Assembly (NCBI GenBank): GCA_029204225.1
Contig: CM055104.1
Span: 50,449,935-50,513,934 of the forward strand
Length of the DNA: 64,000 nucleotides
Direction: 5' to 3'
DNA from: Diphasiastrum complanatum
Taxonomy: Eukaryota > Streptophyta > Lycopodiopsida > Lycopodiales > Lycopodiaceae
Below are positions 47,801-61,900 of this stretch, one piece after another. Position 1 is the first letter of the stretch; each line of letters starts with the position of its first letter. Under the pieces are notes generated by a model. It did no database searches. It saw only the letters and a list, made by a program, of their open reading frames with translations, and had not been told where the DNA came from. A program made the translations under genes and the position numbers.

Positions 47801-50800
47801 ATAAAACCACTTTTTACCTAGGATTAAATCTACCTTATCAAGATTCATAACATGAAAAGATAAACGATGTACATAGTTCTGAATCTTCAACGGCACGTGG
47901 GGGACAAAGAGGTCTCAGACCTGCTGCTCCTCGCCAGCTGCCATCCTAACCACATACTTGTGGTCACTTGGTGCGGTTGCCAATTGCAGCTTTTGCACCA
48001 ACTTAGCATAAATAAAATTATCCGTAGAACCGTCGTCAAAAAGAACACTCACGGGTTGGCTACCTACAAACCCACTCATACGAATGAGGTCGTGAGGTCC
48101 AAAAACCGCAGTGTTCAAGCAACAATTCATACAAACTGTCTCATCTTTAAAAGATACATCCCTGCAAGAAATAGAAGAATTACCTGATGCCTTAAAGGAG
48201 CAGCCACCCTTCTTCCGTCTCTTCAGGAAGTCCTTGGAAAGGTGCCCCTTCTCCATGCAGGAGAAACACAACCCGTCGCTTTTGGGCTTTTCAAAGTCAG
48301 CTCTCTCCAATCGAGAGCACTTCTTTTTCTTTCCCGAGGGGGAAGCTTCGTCAACCACTCGCTCTTTGCCCTTTTTGAAAGGAGGGCCTGAAGAGGGTTT
48401 GTCTTTGGATTCAGGCTTTTGCTGCTCTTTGCGGGTCATAGTGTGCATACCGTCGAAAATTTGAACACAATGCACGGTATCCACTAAGGATTGTGGCTGA
48501 TTTCGGTGGACCTCCAATTGATACTCTTTGGGCAAGCCCAATATATGGTTTCCAACCAAGTTCACCCACAATTGTAGGGTTTAAACAAGAAAAAGTTGAA
48601 GCAGCCAGAAACTTTTTAGAAGACCTAAACCAGATGATAGAACATGCTAAGCGTAGCATTAGGCAGTCCCAAGATCGAGCCAGGCATTATGCAGATCCAC
48701 ATAGACGGGATGTGCAGTTCTCCGCTGGTGAGAAAGTCTACTCGAGAGTCCCAATTGACTCTAAAACCCTCAAATCAAGAGTGTGTGCTAAGTTGTCTCC
48801 TAGGTATTGTGGTCCTTTTACCATTAGTAGGAGACTAGGCGAGGTTACCTATGAACTAGAACTCCCACACAGCAATAAGGTTTTTCCAGTTTTCCATGTA
48901 AGTCAGTTACGAAAAGCCTTGGACAGATCAAAAAATCTGGTAGGGGACAGTGTTCTAGTTCTCCCATTGGATTCTCAGCAACCTCCACATGAACCAGAGG
49001 AGATTCTTGATAGTAGAGAGACGCAGACCCGTCATACTCTATACCGAGAATATCTAGTCAAGTGGAATGATCAGCCTGTTGAGAATGCCACCTGGGAAAT
49101 AGGCAGCGTCCTTTGCAAGATTTTTCCAGACTTTGTCTTAGAGGACCAAGATGGTTCTTAAGGGGGGGGGAGTGTTACGAGCACGTGACTAGTGCCGAAC
49201 CCTAGAGAACACATGAGGTCAGATACCACAGTTAGGGGCGTGTCTAGCGTACACGACCAAATAGGGCAAGATAGTGTGAGTAGTGTGCCCCGACACGATC
49301 CATAGCCATGGTGGGCCTAACACAGCCGAGGGACCCTGTCAGCAGGGCTAGCATCCCGTATACGCCCTCCAAATCAACTGAATTGTTCTCTTCTTGGCAG
49401 ATCGATCAAATCAGGGCAGATTTCCAGACTTTGTGGCAAGAAATCTCGCAGTTGAAAGGAACGGTTATGTCTTTGATTCACGAGAAGAACATGTTGCAGT
49501 CCAAAGTTGCATCACTTGAACAATCCATCAAGACCAAACAGGCTGCGACTTCGGCGTCTACCACCAATATGATACGGGAACTAGAGACAAAGATTGAAAA
49601 GCAGCAAGAAGAGGCCCTTTCTTGGGCTTCAACTCTGAAAAAAGGCACCAAACCAAGCGCTCCCATCTCCTTGGTTATCTCAGCCACCATTTCTGAAGAG
49701 AAATCTCGAGACCAAAAAGCGCACAACATTAGGGTTTGCGGGATCCCGGATACGCAGGATGCCTCCCAAAAGCTTTCTCGACACCACTCTCGGGTGCAGT
49801 ACAGACGAGATACTGCTCGGGTGCAGTACAGACGATACTGCATGGAGATGCAGCCACACTCGTCATCCACTTCACTTCCTTCGCTAGTCGCCGAGATGCT
49901 TTGCGGTGCAGAGCTAAGCTACGTGCTACCACTATCTACATGGATGACGACCTCACATATATCCAGGTAGAGGAGAGGCGTAAGGCCTTTCAGGCAGCTC
50001 GTGAGTCTGGCAGACGAGTCATTTATCGAGATGGACGAGTGCGCTTTCTTGATAGTGTTCCTAGCAGCTCATGGGGTCACCATCCTTTGTACCCATAGTC
50101 TCTGACTTACACGTTTCCCCACCACCCTTTTTGATCACTCATTTCTCTCCTTCGATATCGGCCACCTCCCACCCCCTCATTCATCTACACTACCCATGAT
50201 TACCCGAGCACCCACGTACACATTTGATCCCACTTACATGCCACTGTACTGGCAGTCCTTGGCTTCACTTTTACACTCCTTTCCTCATGACAGTCCAGTC
50301 GACACCTAGGCTGATTTTCTCACCGCCTCTCTCCACACGGCTGCATCACTACTCTCCCCACAAAACCCCATTCCACAAAGACTCGACGCACACCTCGACC
50401 ATTGCACCCTCCCTGGTATGATACCGAGTGCCGTTCTCTTCACCAGTCAGTAACCTATTCACGTATCCACGCTCCACATCTGCTTCGATCTTCCCGACGC
50501 TCCTACCATCGCATTCTCCGTCGTAAGAAGCGTTCCTATGATGATTCTGAAGGGAAACGTCTTATTGACCTTCTTTTCGGCTCTTCTTCGGGCGCTTTTT
50601 GGCGTGAGTTCATTCCTCGCTCTCCACCACCCCTCTTGGAGGACCTCCGCATCTAGATTGATTATGCTACTAACCTGTATACCGTCCCTATTGATCCACC
50701 CATGTATATCTCCACGACCATCTAAGTTCTCTTTCTTCACATCTTGAGTCTGAACTCCTTTCCCATGCCTCAAACTTACTCTCTACTACTATAGCCACCC

Positions 50801-53800
50801 TTCTTAATTCTGCAATTGTCTCTGGTTTCCCATCATTCTGGTGCATTAACATTATCCACCCCATCGATAAGAATGGTGACCCATGATTCCGAGTAACTAC
50901 CGTATCATCATGACTGGGCATGTTCTGGCGAAGCTATATGGTACTATTCTTCAGTCAATTGTGAGCTCAGAGGCGGAGACTAGGAGACTACATGCTATGG
51001 GTCAGGCAGGTTTTCGAGCCCATTACTCTACCACAGATCACATTTTCACATTGCGGGCCTTGATTGAGGAAGCTAAGCACAGGAGAGAGAGAAGTTTATT
51101 GTTGTTTTGTGGACATTAGGAAAGCCTTTGATTATGTTCCTCGCTCATTGCTCATCCAGAGACTCCACGACCTCGGCTTCTCCACTGACATTGTTCTTGC
51201 TATGATGGCACTTTATGAGCGTGTCCTAGAATGTTTCCGACATAGCAGTGGCATATCCGATCACATTTGGAGCACTATTGGGGTGAAGCAGGGTTGCTCC
51301 CTCTCACCAGTCCTCTTTGGCTTGTATATTGATGAGTTGGAGAGAGTCATTACATAGTGTGGTGGTGCTCGTTGCAGGCTTGGGGACATCTTGATTGCTA
51401 TCCTCCTTTATGCTGATGATGTGGTATTGGTCTCTCACCTACCAGAGAGGGTCTACAGCGACAGTTGGACTGCTTGCATGAGTTTTGCACCAGATGGGGC
51501 CTAGGGGTGAACAGTTACGAATAGAGCCACAGCTGATCTAGAATTAAGCTATGAAAGCATCACATAAGCAAGACTTAACCCTAGAAAGCAGGAGAGAGAG
51601 AGATTAAGGAGGCTAAAGAGAGAGATCAATATCATCAGCTGAATGACAAATGACACAGTTTCCCTACTTATAGCCAAGAGGAAGCCCTAAAAGGAAGCTT
51701 CCAGTGGCTAGGGCCCAGCTGGGAGGGATAATAGTGCGCCCTCCAAGAAGGCCCCCACTCTCCAGTAATATGTCCAAATGGCCTAATAATGAATAATAAG
51801 GCCAAAGGCCAACCATATAGTCTGAATGTCACTATTGAATAAAAAAGGGCCCAAGGCCTGCTTATGCATAAAGTAAAGTAACTGTAAATGTAAATGGACG
51901 CGGCGAATGTAATGAGCCGAGTCCATAACTCTCCCCGACACAAAAAAAAGACCCAACTGCCGAAAAGATAACTGGATCAAGTAGCAGCAAGCCCTGGTGC
52001 ATCAACAACTAGAGGAACATCTAATGTAGAGGAATCAACAAGTGCAGCAAGAGCACGAGCCTGATCTGCAAGTAATGGTGTATGATAAAACCCATCAATA
52101 GGCTCCCATGTAGCCTCCTCAATAGGACGACCATCCCATTGGACCAAAAACTGAATCTGTCGGCGGCGTCGACTATGGTATAGACTGACCTGTAATATAG
52201 CAGCAGGTAAAAATGGAAATAACTCTGGAGCAGTAGGAAACTCAGCATCACAAGGAGCGTCATCCTCAATAGCAGCACGTAATAAACTAACATGGAATAC
52301 ATCACAGGCACGTGTGGAAGCAGGAAGCTGTAAGCGATATGTAACTGGACTAAGAACCTCCACAATGCGATAAGGCCCATAATAACATGGTGCAAGCTTC
52401 TCAGTAGAAGCATGGCCCTGGACAAAATGATGACGTGCAAACCGTAAGCGTAGATAAACCATATCTCCAAGCTGAAACTCAACATGGCGGCGGTGACGAT
52501 CAACTGAGGTCTGATAACGCTGCTGAACATGCTGTAAATGAGAACTGGCCCGAGTAATAAGCTCTCGAGCACCTGATAGAAAAGATGCAAGTGTAACAGG
52601 TGTATCCTCAGGAGGAAGAGGAATGCCAAGTAAAAGAGGTGCATAGCCATGAGATAATAAAAATGGAGAGACACCTGTGCTGGTACTAACAGAGCTATTA
52701 TAGCTATACTCTGCTAAACATAAATGCTGATCCCAATCCTTCCCTGAAGGAGTAACAAAATGGCGCAAATAATCCTCAACGATCCTGTTAAGGACCTCAG
52801 ACTGCCCATCAGAAGTAGAATGATAAGCAGAACCCATAAAAAGCTGAACATCCAAAATATGCATAAGCTCTGTCCAGAATATAGATGTAAACTTACTATC
52901 CCGATTAGAAAGGATAGTACGAGGAAATCGATGCAGGCGGAAAATCTCTGATAGGAACAAACGTGCACACTGCTCTGCTGTGATAGTACTGCGAACTGGG
53001 ATAAAATGTGCCTGTTTCGAGAACCTGTCAACTACCACCATACATGAATCGTGACCACGCTGGGTATGGGGAAGGCCAAGGATAAAGTCCATAGATATAT
53101 CAGTCCACTGGCGATGAGGAATAGGCCAACTCTGGAGCAAACCAGCAGATTTAGAACGGGAGTACTTATTACGAAGACAGAAAGGGCAAGTACGAATAAG
53201 TACAACAAGCTCAGATCGAAGAGAGGGCCAATAGAAATGGTCTTTGAGACGAGCATAAGACTTCTAAAAACCAAAGTGACCCCCAACAGGAGAGGAATGA
53301 GCATCCGACAACAACTGGGAACGGATACCCAAAGAACTAGGGATACAAAGAGAATTATAATGATAAAGACAATTGTCAATAATGGAGTAAACCTGATGAG
53401 GACTGGACGAAACAGGTGGGGCAGAACTATAAACATCACGAAAATCAGAACATGTAAGGTATGCTGCAGGTAGAGCATCAAACCATGGAGGAATAGTAGA
53501 AACGAGTGTATTTAACAAAGCTGGAAGACGAGATAATGCATCAGCAGTAGTGTTAGCACGACCAGGACGATACAATATGGAGAAATTAAAAGACTATAAA
53601 AACTGCAACCAACGAAATTGATGATCACTAAGGTCACGTTGAGAAAACAGATAACGTAAAGACTGGTGATCAGTAATAATGTCAAATGGGACTCGATATA
53701 GATAATGACGCCACTTCTTAAGAGCATAGATAATAGCAAGAAGCTCTTTCTCATGCACAGAATAACGTTGCTCATAAGAGCGAAGACGACGCGATTCATT

Positions 53801-56800
53801 ACTAGCATCAGTCTCAACAAGAAACTTCTGATCAAACTGTGGTAAACACATAACGGCAGCATCAACAACAGCACGACGAAGAGTATCAAACGTTGTCTGA
53901 CAATTAGGAGTCCACAGAAAAGTACTAGACTTCTTCAAAAGTGCATGAAGAGGAGCTGCGATAGTGGCAAAATGAGGAACTGGACGACGAAGGTGAGTGG
54001 CTAACCCAAGAAACATACGAACATGATGAATATCAGTAGGTATAGGCCAATCCTGGATGGCCTGAACCTTCTAAGGATCCAGATGAATGTGACCATTACA
54101 AATAAGAAAACCAAGAAACTCGATCTCAGAAACAACAAAAGAACATTTAGACAACTTAGCAAATAACTGGTGGTGTACAAGTAACTGAAAGACCGAGGAA
54201 AGATGGGCAACATGCTCAGCAAGAGACTGACTAAAAATAAGAATATCATCAAAATAAACCAAGAGACAATGACCAAGAAGCGGACGTAAGACGTTATTCA
54301 TCACATTCTGGAACGTAGGAGGGCCATTAGTAACACCAAAAGGAAGCACACGAAATTCATATAAACCAAGATGAGTACGGAAAGCAGTCTTATGTTCGTC
54401 AGAAGGGTGCATCCTGATCTGGTAATTTCCATAACGAAGGTCTATCTTGGAAAAGATTTTAGAGGTACCAAGCTGGTCAAAGAGGTCATCCATGTGTGGA
54501 ATAGGGTAATGATTACGAATAGTCAACTTATTTAAAGCACGGTAATCAATACAAAGGCGTTTGGTACCATCTTTCTTATTAATAAGGAGAACAGGAGCAC
54601 CAAAAGGGCTGTGACTAGGAACAATGAGACCCTGATCTAACAAGGCAGTAATATGGAGCTCAAGCTCATCACGCTCAGATCGAGACATACGATAAGGGGG
54701 ACAGGAGGGAGGAGCAGAACCAGGACACAAATCAATATGATGGTTCACGTCACGTAATGGTGGTAGCGTCGTAGGTTCTGAAAAGTCAAAAGCATACTGA
54801 TGTAATAAGTCAGAAATCACCTGAGGAACAGCTGCTGGTGTATAAACTGGAGGAACTGGTACTGCCCGCTGAACACATAATAAGGCAGCACAATGAGCCT
54901 TCGGCAGACTGCGAATAAACTGCTTCCCAGTAATCAACTGGAAGTCTCCCTGAGAATCAATGCCCACAAGTGAGTGTGTAACTGCATCATGTACAAATGT
55001 TAATGTCTGTTGTGTCAAGTCCAGTGTAACGGCTCCAAGAGATGCAAACCAATCAGCACCAAGGATAAGATCATAACGCTCCATAGGGATAATGTAAAGA
55101 TCTGCCTGTCCAGAGAAATCTCCAATGCGGTATGGTAAACGCTGAAACATCTGAGAACTAGGAAAAGAATGAGAACTGGCAACCTCAACTGTGAGAGGCT
55201 GGGAAGCAGGAACAGGTGAAGCACGGATCCGACTAGTGATATAACTGCTAATAAAAGAATGAGTGCTACCAGTATCAACTAAAGCAATATACTCTCGACC
55301 TGTAATACGCACACGTAACCGAATGGAGCGAGGACCAGGACGCCCTGTCCAAGTAGCATAGGCAAGCTGAGCATGGCAAGTAGCAGGAAGTAAATCAGGG
55401 GAAGGCTCAGAGGATAAGTCAGGCTCACCAGAAATATGAATGTAGATATTGGAATCATCTGGAGTAGTGCCCTCATGGTAAAGAAACAACAGTAGTAGTA
55501 GGGAGAGGCTGGCGGCAATTACGGGCAAGATGGTCAGGACTCTTACAACGAAAGCAAAGACGCTTCTGCTGAAGATCAGCGAACTCTACAGACGTGTAAC
55601 GTCGGACAAAAGTAGGTCGAGGAGTCGGAGGACGAGGAGGTGAAGGGGCAATGGAGAGAGCTGGAACAGAAGGGGCCGGTGTAGGGGTGAACGTAGCGGG
55701 AAAAGATGAAGCAGAAGGACGGGGTCGGGAGAAGTGGGAAGGAAGGGTGTCAGAGTACTTATGCTGTAAAGTACTGGCAAGAGACATCGCCTCAACAAGT
55801 GTGGTAGGACGGAAGGAAGAAACATCATAACGTAAAGCACCACGAAGCCCAGCAATGTAACGAGAAATAAGCTCAGTGGGCTTTAGATCTGTGAAAAGAT
55901 AAGAAAGCTCCATAAACTGATCTGTATAAGAAGCAAGATCACTGGTCTGAGTGAGACTACGGAATGTATTACGTTGGCGGTCAAGCCACTGAGGATCAAT
56001 CATAGCATGGCGGAGGTCACGGCGAAAAGTATGCCATACATGGAGCCCTTCCCGATAAGGATCAACTCTATAAACTCGCCACCACGTGGCGGCACGTCCA
56101 TCTAAATGTAAAGCAGCCAACTGGATCTTCTGAGGATCAGTCTTGGGGTAAATCTGAAAATATGTGTCAAGCTTAGCAAACCAATTCTCTAATAAGTTCC
56201 CGTCGGAGGAACCGGAATAGGTAGCAAGCTGTACCCTATCACGAAAGTCTCGAGCAAAGTGTGGCTCAGGAAGGGGGGGACGAGGAAAGAAACCAGGAGG
56301 TGGGTTAGATGGAATGAACGGTCCACCACCAGGCTGACTAGCAGAAGAAGATGGAAATCCAAATGGAGGGGGAGTCCCAAATGTAGGAAAAACAAGAGCT
56401 TTACCAGGACCATGAGGCTGTAAAGAATCAATCTGTGACTGCATAGTAGCAAAGCCGGTCATAACTGAATCGAAACGAAGAACGAGGCCAGAAAGGGTCT
56501 CATCCATGCGACGAAACTGATCGGATAAGGTTTCCTGAGTAGTCTCACTCGGGGTAGGTGAATGTGCCATAATGACAGTGAAGGAATAGACGAAAACTTG
56601 AGGGAGCGGACTCTTGTCGTCACCCCAAATTAGCCTATTACAACCAATATTATCACAACTGAAAAAAACAGACAGCAATGAACAATGGAGAAGCTATGAA
56701 AATGCGCTGGACAGCCAGGGATACAATGTGAATTTGAAAGAGTAAACGGAGTCCTGAAAATGTGGTGGAGAATGAGCGCGCGACAGCCTTTTGATAAGCT

Positions 56801-58860
56801 GTAAAAGATGGCTGGAATTGGAGAAAAAAAAAAGGCAAAAGTGACAAGTTGGGAGTGCTGAGGCAGCGATTTACAGGTTGAAGAATTTTAGCTGTTTGGA
56901 ATAGCAAATGATGTCGGAATTGGGTAGTTTTTGGGTGAGGATGGGCGCTGGACAGTCAGGGAACTAACTGTGGAAGATGGCTGCAAACTGGAAAAATATC
57001 AGACAAAAGTGATAGGTCGGAAGGCAGGGACAGCGATGGAAAGGAAGAGGAGGAGCGCTGGGCAGCAAAGAAAAGAGGGGACAAAACAGAGGGAACGCTG
57101 GGCAGGAAGGAGTGGAAGGAGCAGCGATGGAACAGGGCTGTCAAAACGGTAATGGAGCTGTAGGATCAGCGATGGAGGAGCAAGGCAAGGCAGCAAAGAA
57201 AAAATTCCAGATTGTGCTCAGAAAAGTGCTCTGATACCAAGTTACGAATAGAGCCACAGCTGATCTAGTATTAAGCTATGAAAGCATCACATAAGCAAGA
57301 CTTAACCCTAGAAAGCAGGAAAGAGAGAGATTAAGGAGGCTAAAGAGAGAGATCAATATCATCAGCTGAATGACAAATGACACAGTTTCCCTACTTATAG
57401 CCAAGAGGAAGCCCTAAAAGGAAGCTTCCAGTGGCTAGGGCCCAACTGGGAGGGATAATAGTGCGCCCTCCAAGAAGGCCCCCACTCTCCAGTAATATGT
57501 CCAAATGGCCTAATAATGAATAATAAGGCCAAAGGCCAACCATATAGTCTGAATGTCACTAATGAATAAAAAAGGGCCCAAGGCCTGCTTATGCATAAAG
57601 TAAAGTAACTGTAAATGTAAATGGACGCGGCGAATGTAATGAGCCGAGTCCATAACTTGAACATTGGGAAGACTAAGGTTATGGTCTTCAACACTTCTCA
57701 AGCATTCATGCAGCCATAGGAGCTTACTTTGGGTGGATAGCTCTCGATACGGGGGAGGTATTATTGTCTCTTTCGCGATGGCCCGCATACACTTCGTAGT
57801 TTTGTCTCCTATCCGGATGCTCGTTGCTTGGGACTTCTTGTTCGTGAGATGCTTACTCTCCGTCAGTCTCATCTGCCTGTACCATATCACCTGGGGTTAG
57901 ACTCCCGGCAGCTGCTTACCAGCAGGCGTCTGATCTCTTACGACATCTGGGCATCTCTATCATGGATATTCCTCGTGGTACGCATTCATATATCCGAGGC
58001 TATTTATTCTGTCAATATATGTAGCAGACTTGACTTTGAACTCCCTCCCACCTTCCCGTGTTCGACTGAGCTAGTACCAGACACACTTCCTCTCTCTGGA
58101 TCCTTTTGGTATGCCATTGTTGCCGCTTTATCTCTCACAGCCCCTATCACACGGCCTGCGCTATCGTCTTGGGCCGTTGCGCATTTCCATGGGATATCCC
58201 CCGGGAGCGTCGTCTATGTCGCTTGTGCTCGTTGCAGGAGGTGGAAGATGAAGCCCATTTCCTCCTCAGATGTCCGTTGTATTATGAGATACGGGGGAGG
58301 TATTATTGTCTCTTTCGTGATGGCCCGCATACACTTTGCAGTTTTGTCTCCTATTCGGATGCTCGTTGCTTGGGACTTCTTGTTCGTGAGATGCTTACTC
58401 TCCGTCAGTCTCATCTGCCTGTACCAGATCACCTGGGGTTAGACTCCCGGCAGCTGCTTCTCACTGGCTTCTATCGGACTCGAGCACATGTTGATGACTC
58501 CGATGATGAGATTCCTATCGCTGTGCCACCGTGGAAAAAGCCCAGATGTAGTCGGCACTCGCCTCCATCTGGGCCCACTTTACGGTCCACTCAGCGAATA
58601 CTTCACACTTACTTTCGCTGATATGTACTTATTCTCCACCTGGCCCGGGTTGTGGGCATTGGTACTTTTTTTTTAGTTCTTCTGTTATACCTGGCCCGGG
58701 TTGTGGGCTTATTTCACTTATGCTTTGTTCTACTTTCATTCGTAGCTAGTTTATAGCATTTTACGGCCACGTCCTCCTATGGATGATGCTCCCTCTGTTG
58801 CTTGTACATATTTTCTTGTTGGTCTTATGCACCCATGGGTGCCCAAAAGATGTTAATAAA

Positions 58861-58936
<76 letters not shown>

Positions 58937-61900
58937 GAAAATTTGCGCCCCAACTTTTGCGATAGTCCTTTAATAAATGCCAAAAAAATTGGCTCGAACC
59001 GTTTTTTCTTTTAAACTTTTTTTTTTTGAACCAAAAAACGGTTCGAACCGGGCCGATTCGAACCGGTGATTCGTTCAAAATATCGTGGTTCGACACAATG
59101 ATGGTTCAAGCGTTGATATTCCACACATCCTCTAAGACCCATCTTTCTTCTTAACGACAATGATTGGAGAGGCAAAGGGGGGGTAGCCAGACCTCATCCA
59201 CCCCCTTGGCAAGATAATCCTCGGTCATGCTTCTCACCTCTTCCTCCTCTTTGAGACTATAAGGTGGTCTATTAACAGGAGATGATAAGGGAATCAATTG
59301 AGTCTTATGTTCCACTTTCTTTTAAGGGGCAAAGTAGATGGAAGTTCATCAATGAACGCATCGTCCCTAATCTGATGGTCAAGATTTTTAGTAAGGTCTG
59401 ACTACTCACATGTAGTGGTTGACATGTCAAACAAGAGACAAAAACATAAATATACTTACAATGAACCTTACATGACATTTCGTCGTGATCAAAGGTCCTA
59501 GAGGCATGTCCGTCTCACCATGAAGTGAAACTCATACACGTGAGTATCCTAGGCGATGGAGGGCTTCCTTGCCACATGCCAACCAATCCCAAGCACAACA
59601 TCAAAGTGGAGAAGCACGTTATTTCAATGTGCAACTTCTCAAGATAACTTGAAATGGTTAGAGGCATACCCACAACCCTAGCATCTCAAACTTCTGCACC
59701 CTTGTCATCAGCCATCTCGATTGTGTATTGGTACAAGGATGGTTGTGTGCTCACTGTCAACCACTTAATCAAAGTAGAATTATTCATATTATGTAATGAT
59801 CCATTGTCAAATAGAATTACTACATCTCTTCCACATAGTTATCCATGCATAGCAATCAAAGAAGTATAAGGAAATTTATACTCATGATGCAACGCTCTCG
59901 ACAATTGTGGTACAGGGACTAAATGCACCTTCGTAACCATCAACACGTTTATCAGACTTGGAGCATCTTATGGTTCCTCTTGCTCCAACTCTTCAATTTG
60001 CATTGGTGTTGTTTGTTCAACCTGTAGATTGTAGGTGGTTTGCATCAAGTTTCATGAACATTGCTTTCACCTGTGTCGCCCTAGACATTCGAAGCATAGG
60101 TTTACTTTCTTAGCCCTCTCTAATACTTGTGGCCATAGCATAGAATAGTGCTGTCCCCATGGGGTATCAGACGTGCCATAGCACCTGTTACCTTTTGGGG
60201 TGCCACCATTATTGCCCTTTTGGCAACTAGGAATCTGCTCTTAGCTGGATTGACCTTTCCACTTAAATTTTCTTTTTTCCCAAGGCTGAAAGCCACTCAT
60301 AGTTGGTGTTTCAAGCTCCTTGGCCTTTCTCCCATCGTCGTAATAAAAGGCCATCTATAGCACCCTTTGGAGGATGTGAGTCTGTTCCTTTCTCACAAAA
60401 AGTCTAAGACTCTCATGCAAGCCCTCCACAAAATGGAATACCTGCAATAACATTGATACCTACTCATGTATTTGCATAAAGGGTCTCGGTACTTGTTTGC
60501 TTATTCTTGTACGGACATCTGACCTTGCTTCAAACTGCTCCATGCCTGCATTGCCTAGTTCTTTTCATCGAGTGGTACCCAATTTTTTGTGAACATGCAT
60601 TTAAACGCCTCCCAAGTGACTAGATCTAGATTATCCTTCTCACCACCACCTTTGTGCTGTCTCTTGAAGGCGGTAAGTTACTTCCACAACTTTCTGATTG
60701 TTGTCTTTGATTCCGCACATCTAGAAAGTTTTCTCCCATTTCTGCAGTCAATTATCATTGTCAGTATTTCACATAGAAAGTACTCCTATGTACTTTGGCA
60801 GCTTAACTGCTACAACAGCTGTACCACTAGCTTAATTCTACAACAGCTGTACCACTAGCTTTCTCCGGCTCCTATGGAAATTTGATAGCCTTTAATCGAT
60901 CAAGAATTTGTTGCAGGATAGCCTTCATAGGATCCACCTTGGTGGTTACTTCTTCTATCCTCAGTGTCTTTGTGCTCATGCCTTCCAAAGGATCCATATT
61001 GACGGAATGATGTCGTGCCTTGAAAATGACTTTAGAACTGTAAACCGAAGTCATAGGCAGCCATAGAAACTCTGAATCAAAAAATTCCTTCTTTCCTCGG
61101 AGACAGCTTGTAATGTGCTGAAATTAACCTAATTTCCAGATTTGAATGCTGATAACCAGCAGAAACCCTAATATGGTTTGAATAGGGGATGATTTCCGCA
61201 CTTTGACAGGCTTTACTTTGCTAAAATTTGCTGGCAGCAGGTCACAACTCTGGTAGGAAGTATCCACATGTTGCTACAACAGCAAGCAGGTTGTGAAACA
61301 AACACATATTTGCAAAAAAATGAAACCTGTAGCTACCAACTATTTTTTAACCGCTTTTTGGAAAAGAAAAATTTCGATCCAACCCATGCTCCACTTTTAC
61401 AGTAGGCCACAATCCAAACAGGTCTGTTATGCACTAAAGATCTCCCTCAGATTCTACTATAAGTCTTCTTTCAAGCTGATGAAGTTGCAGCCCTGAAAGG
61501 GGACAAGAACCTAATCTTTTGCAAACCAATCTCCTGCTGATTTTTGTGAGGTTCTAAAGGCAGATCCTCCTAATGATCTCTCTCAACCATGCTTTGATAC
61601 CAAATGTCAGACTCTCTATCTGAACTTACCAATTAACCATCAAACAACATGAAGTGTTCAAAGTAAGAACTTTATTGATTTCCTATAGTACACGTCATGG
61701 TCATCCAAACAGGTCTGTTATGCACTAAAGATCTCCCTCAGATTCTACTATAAGTCTTCTTTCAAGCTGATGAAGTTGCAGCCCTGAAAGGGGACAAGAA
61801 CCTAATCTTTTGCAAACCAATCTCCTGCTGATTTTTGTGAGGTTCTAAAGGCAGATCCTCCTAATGATCTCTCTCAACCATGCTTTGATACCAAATGTCA

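Larger units (their letters stand above)
49308..51512 (+). mobile_element. LINE, 5' and middle part (split by a gypsy)
   Basis: It begins with an ORF1-type protein (49308-49970) with a coiled coil (residues about 40-95) and an RNA-binding segment (HNIRVCGIPDTQ). Most of the endonuclease is deleted near 50070-50090. The reverse transcriptase follows (RVLECFRHSSGISDH, GVKQGCSLSPVLFGLYIDEL, LLYADDVVLV at 51410-51433), with frameshifts. The sequence stops at the TGAAC duplication (51508-51512) and resumes at 57658. Confidence 0.88.
51513..57657 (-). mobile_element. Near-complete Ty3/gypsy chromovirus nested in the LINE
   Basis: 6,145 bp with two 418-bp LTRs (51513-51930; 57240-57657) differing at about four positions by eye, AGTTA/TAACT termini, a 5-bp duplication, a primer-binding site for initiator tRNA-Met and a polypurine tract. 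Minus-strand order is gag, protease, reverse transcriptase, RNase H, integrase, chromodomain, which places it in the chromovirus branch. The low LTR divergence means a recent insertion. Coding breaks are few: one gag-pol frame offset and three TAG codons. Confidence 0.95.

Noticed and set aside
53051-53473. 140-residue plus-strand frame
   Set aside because: Antisense to chromovirus integrase.
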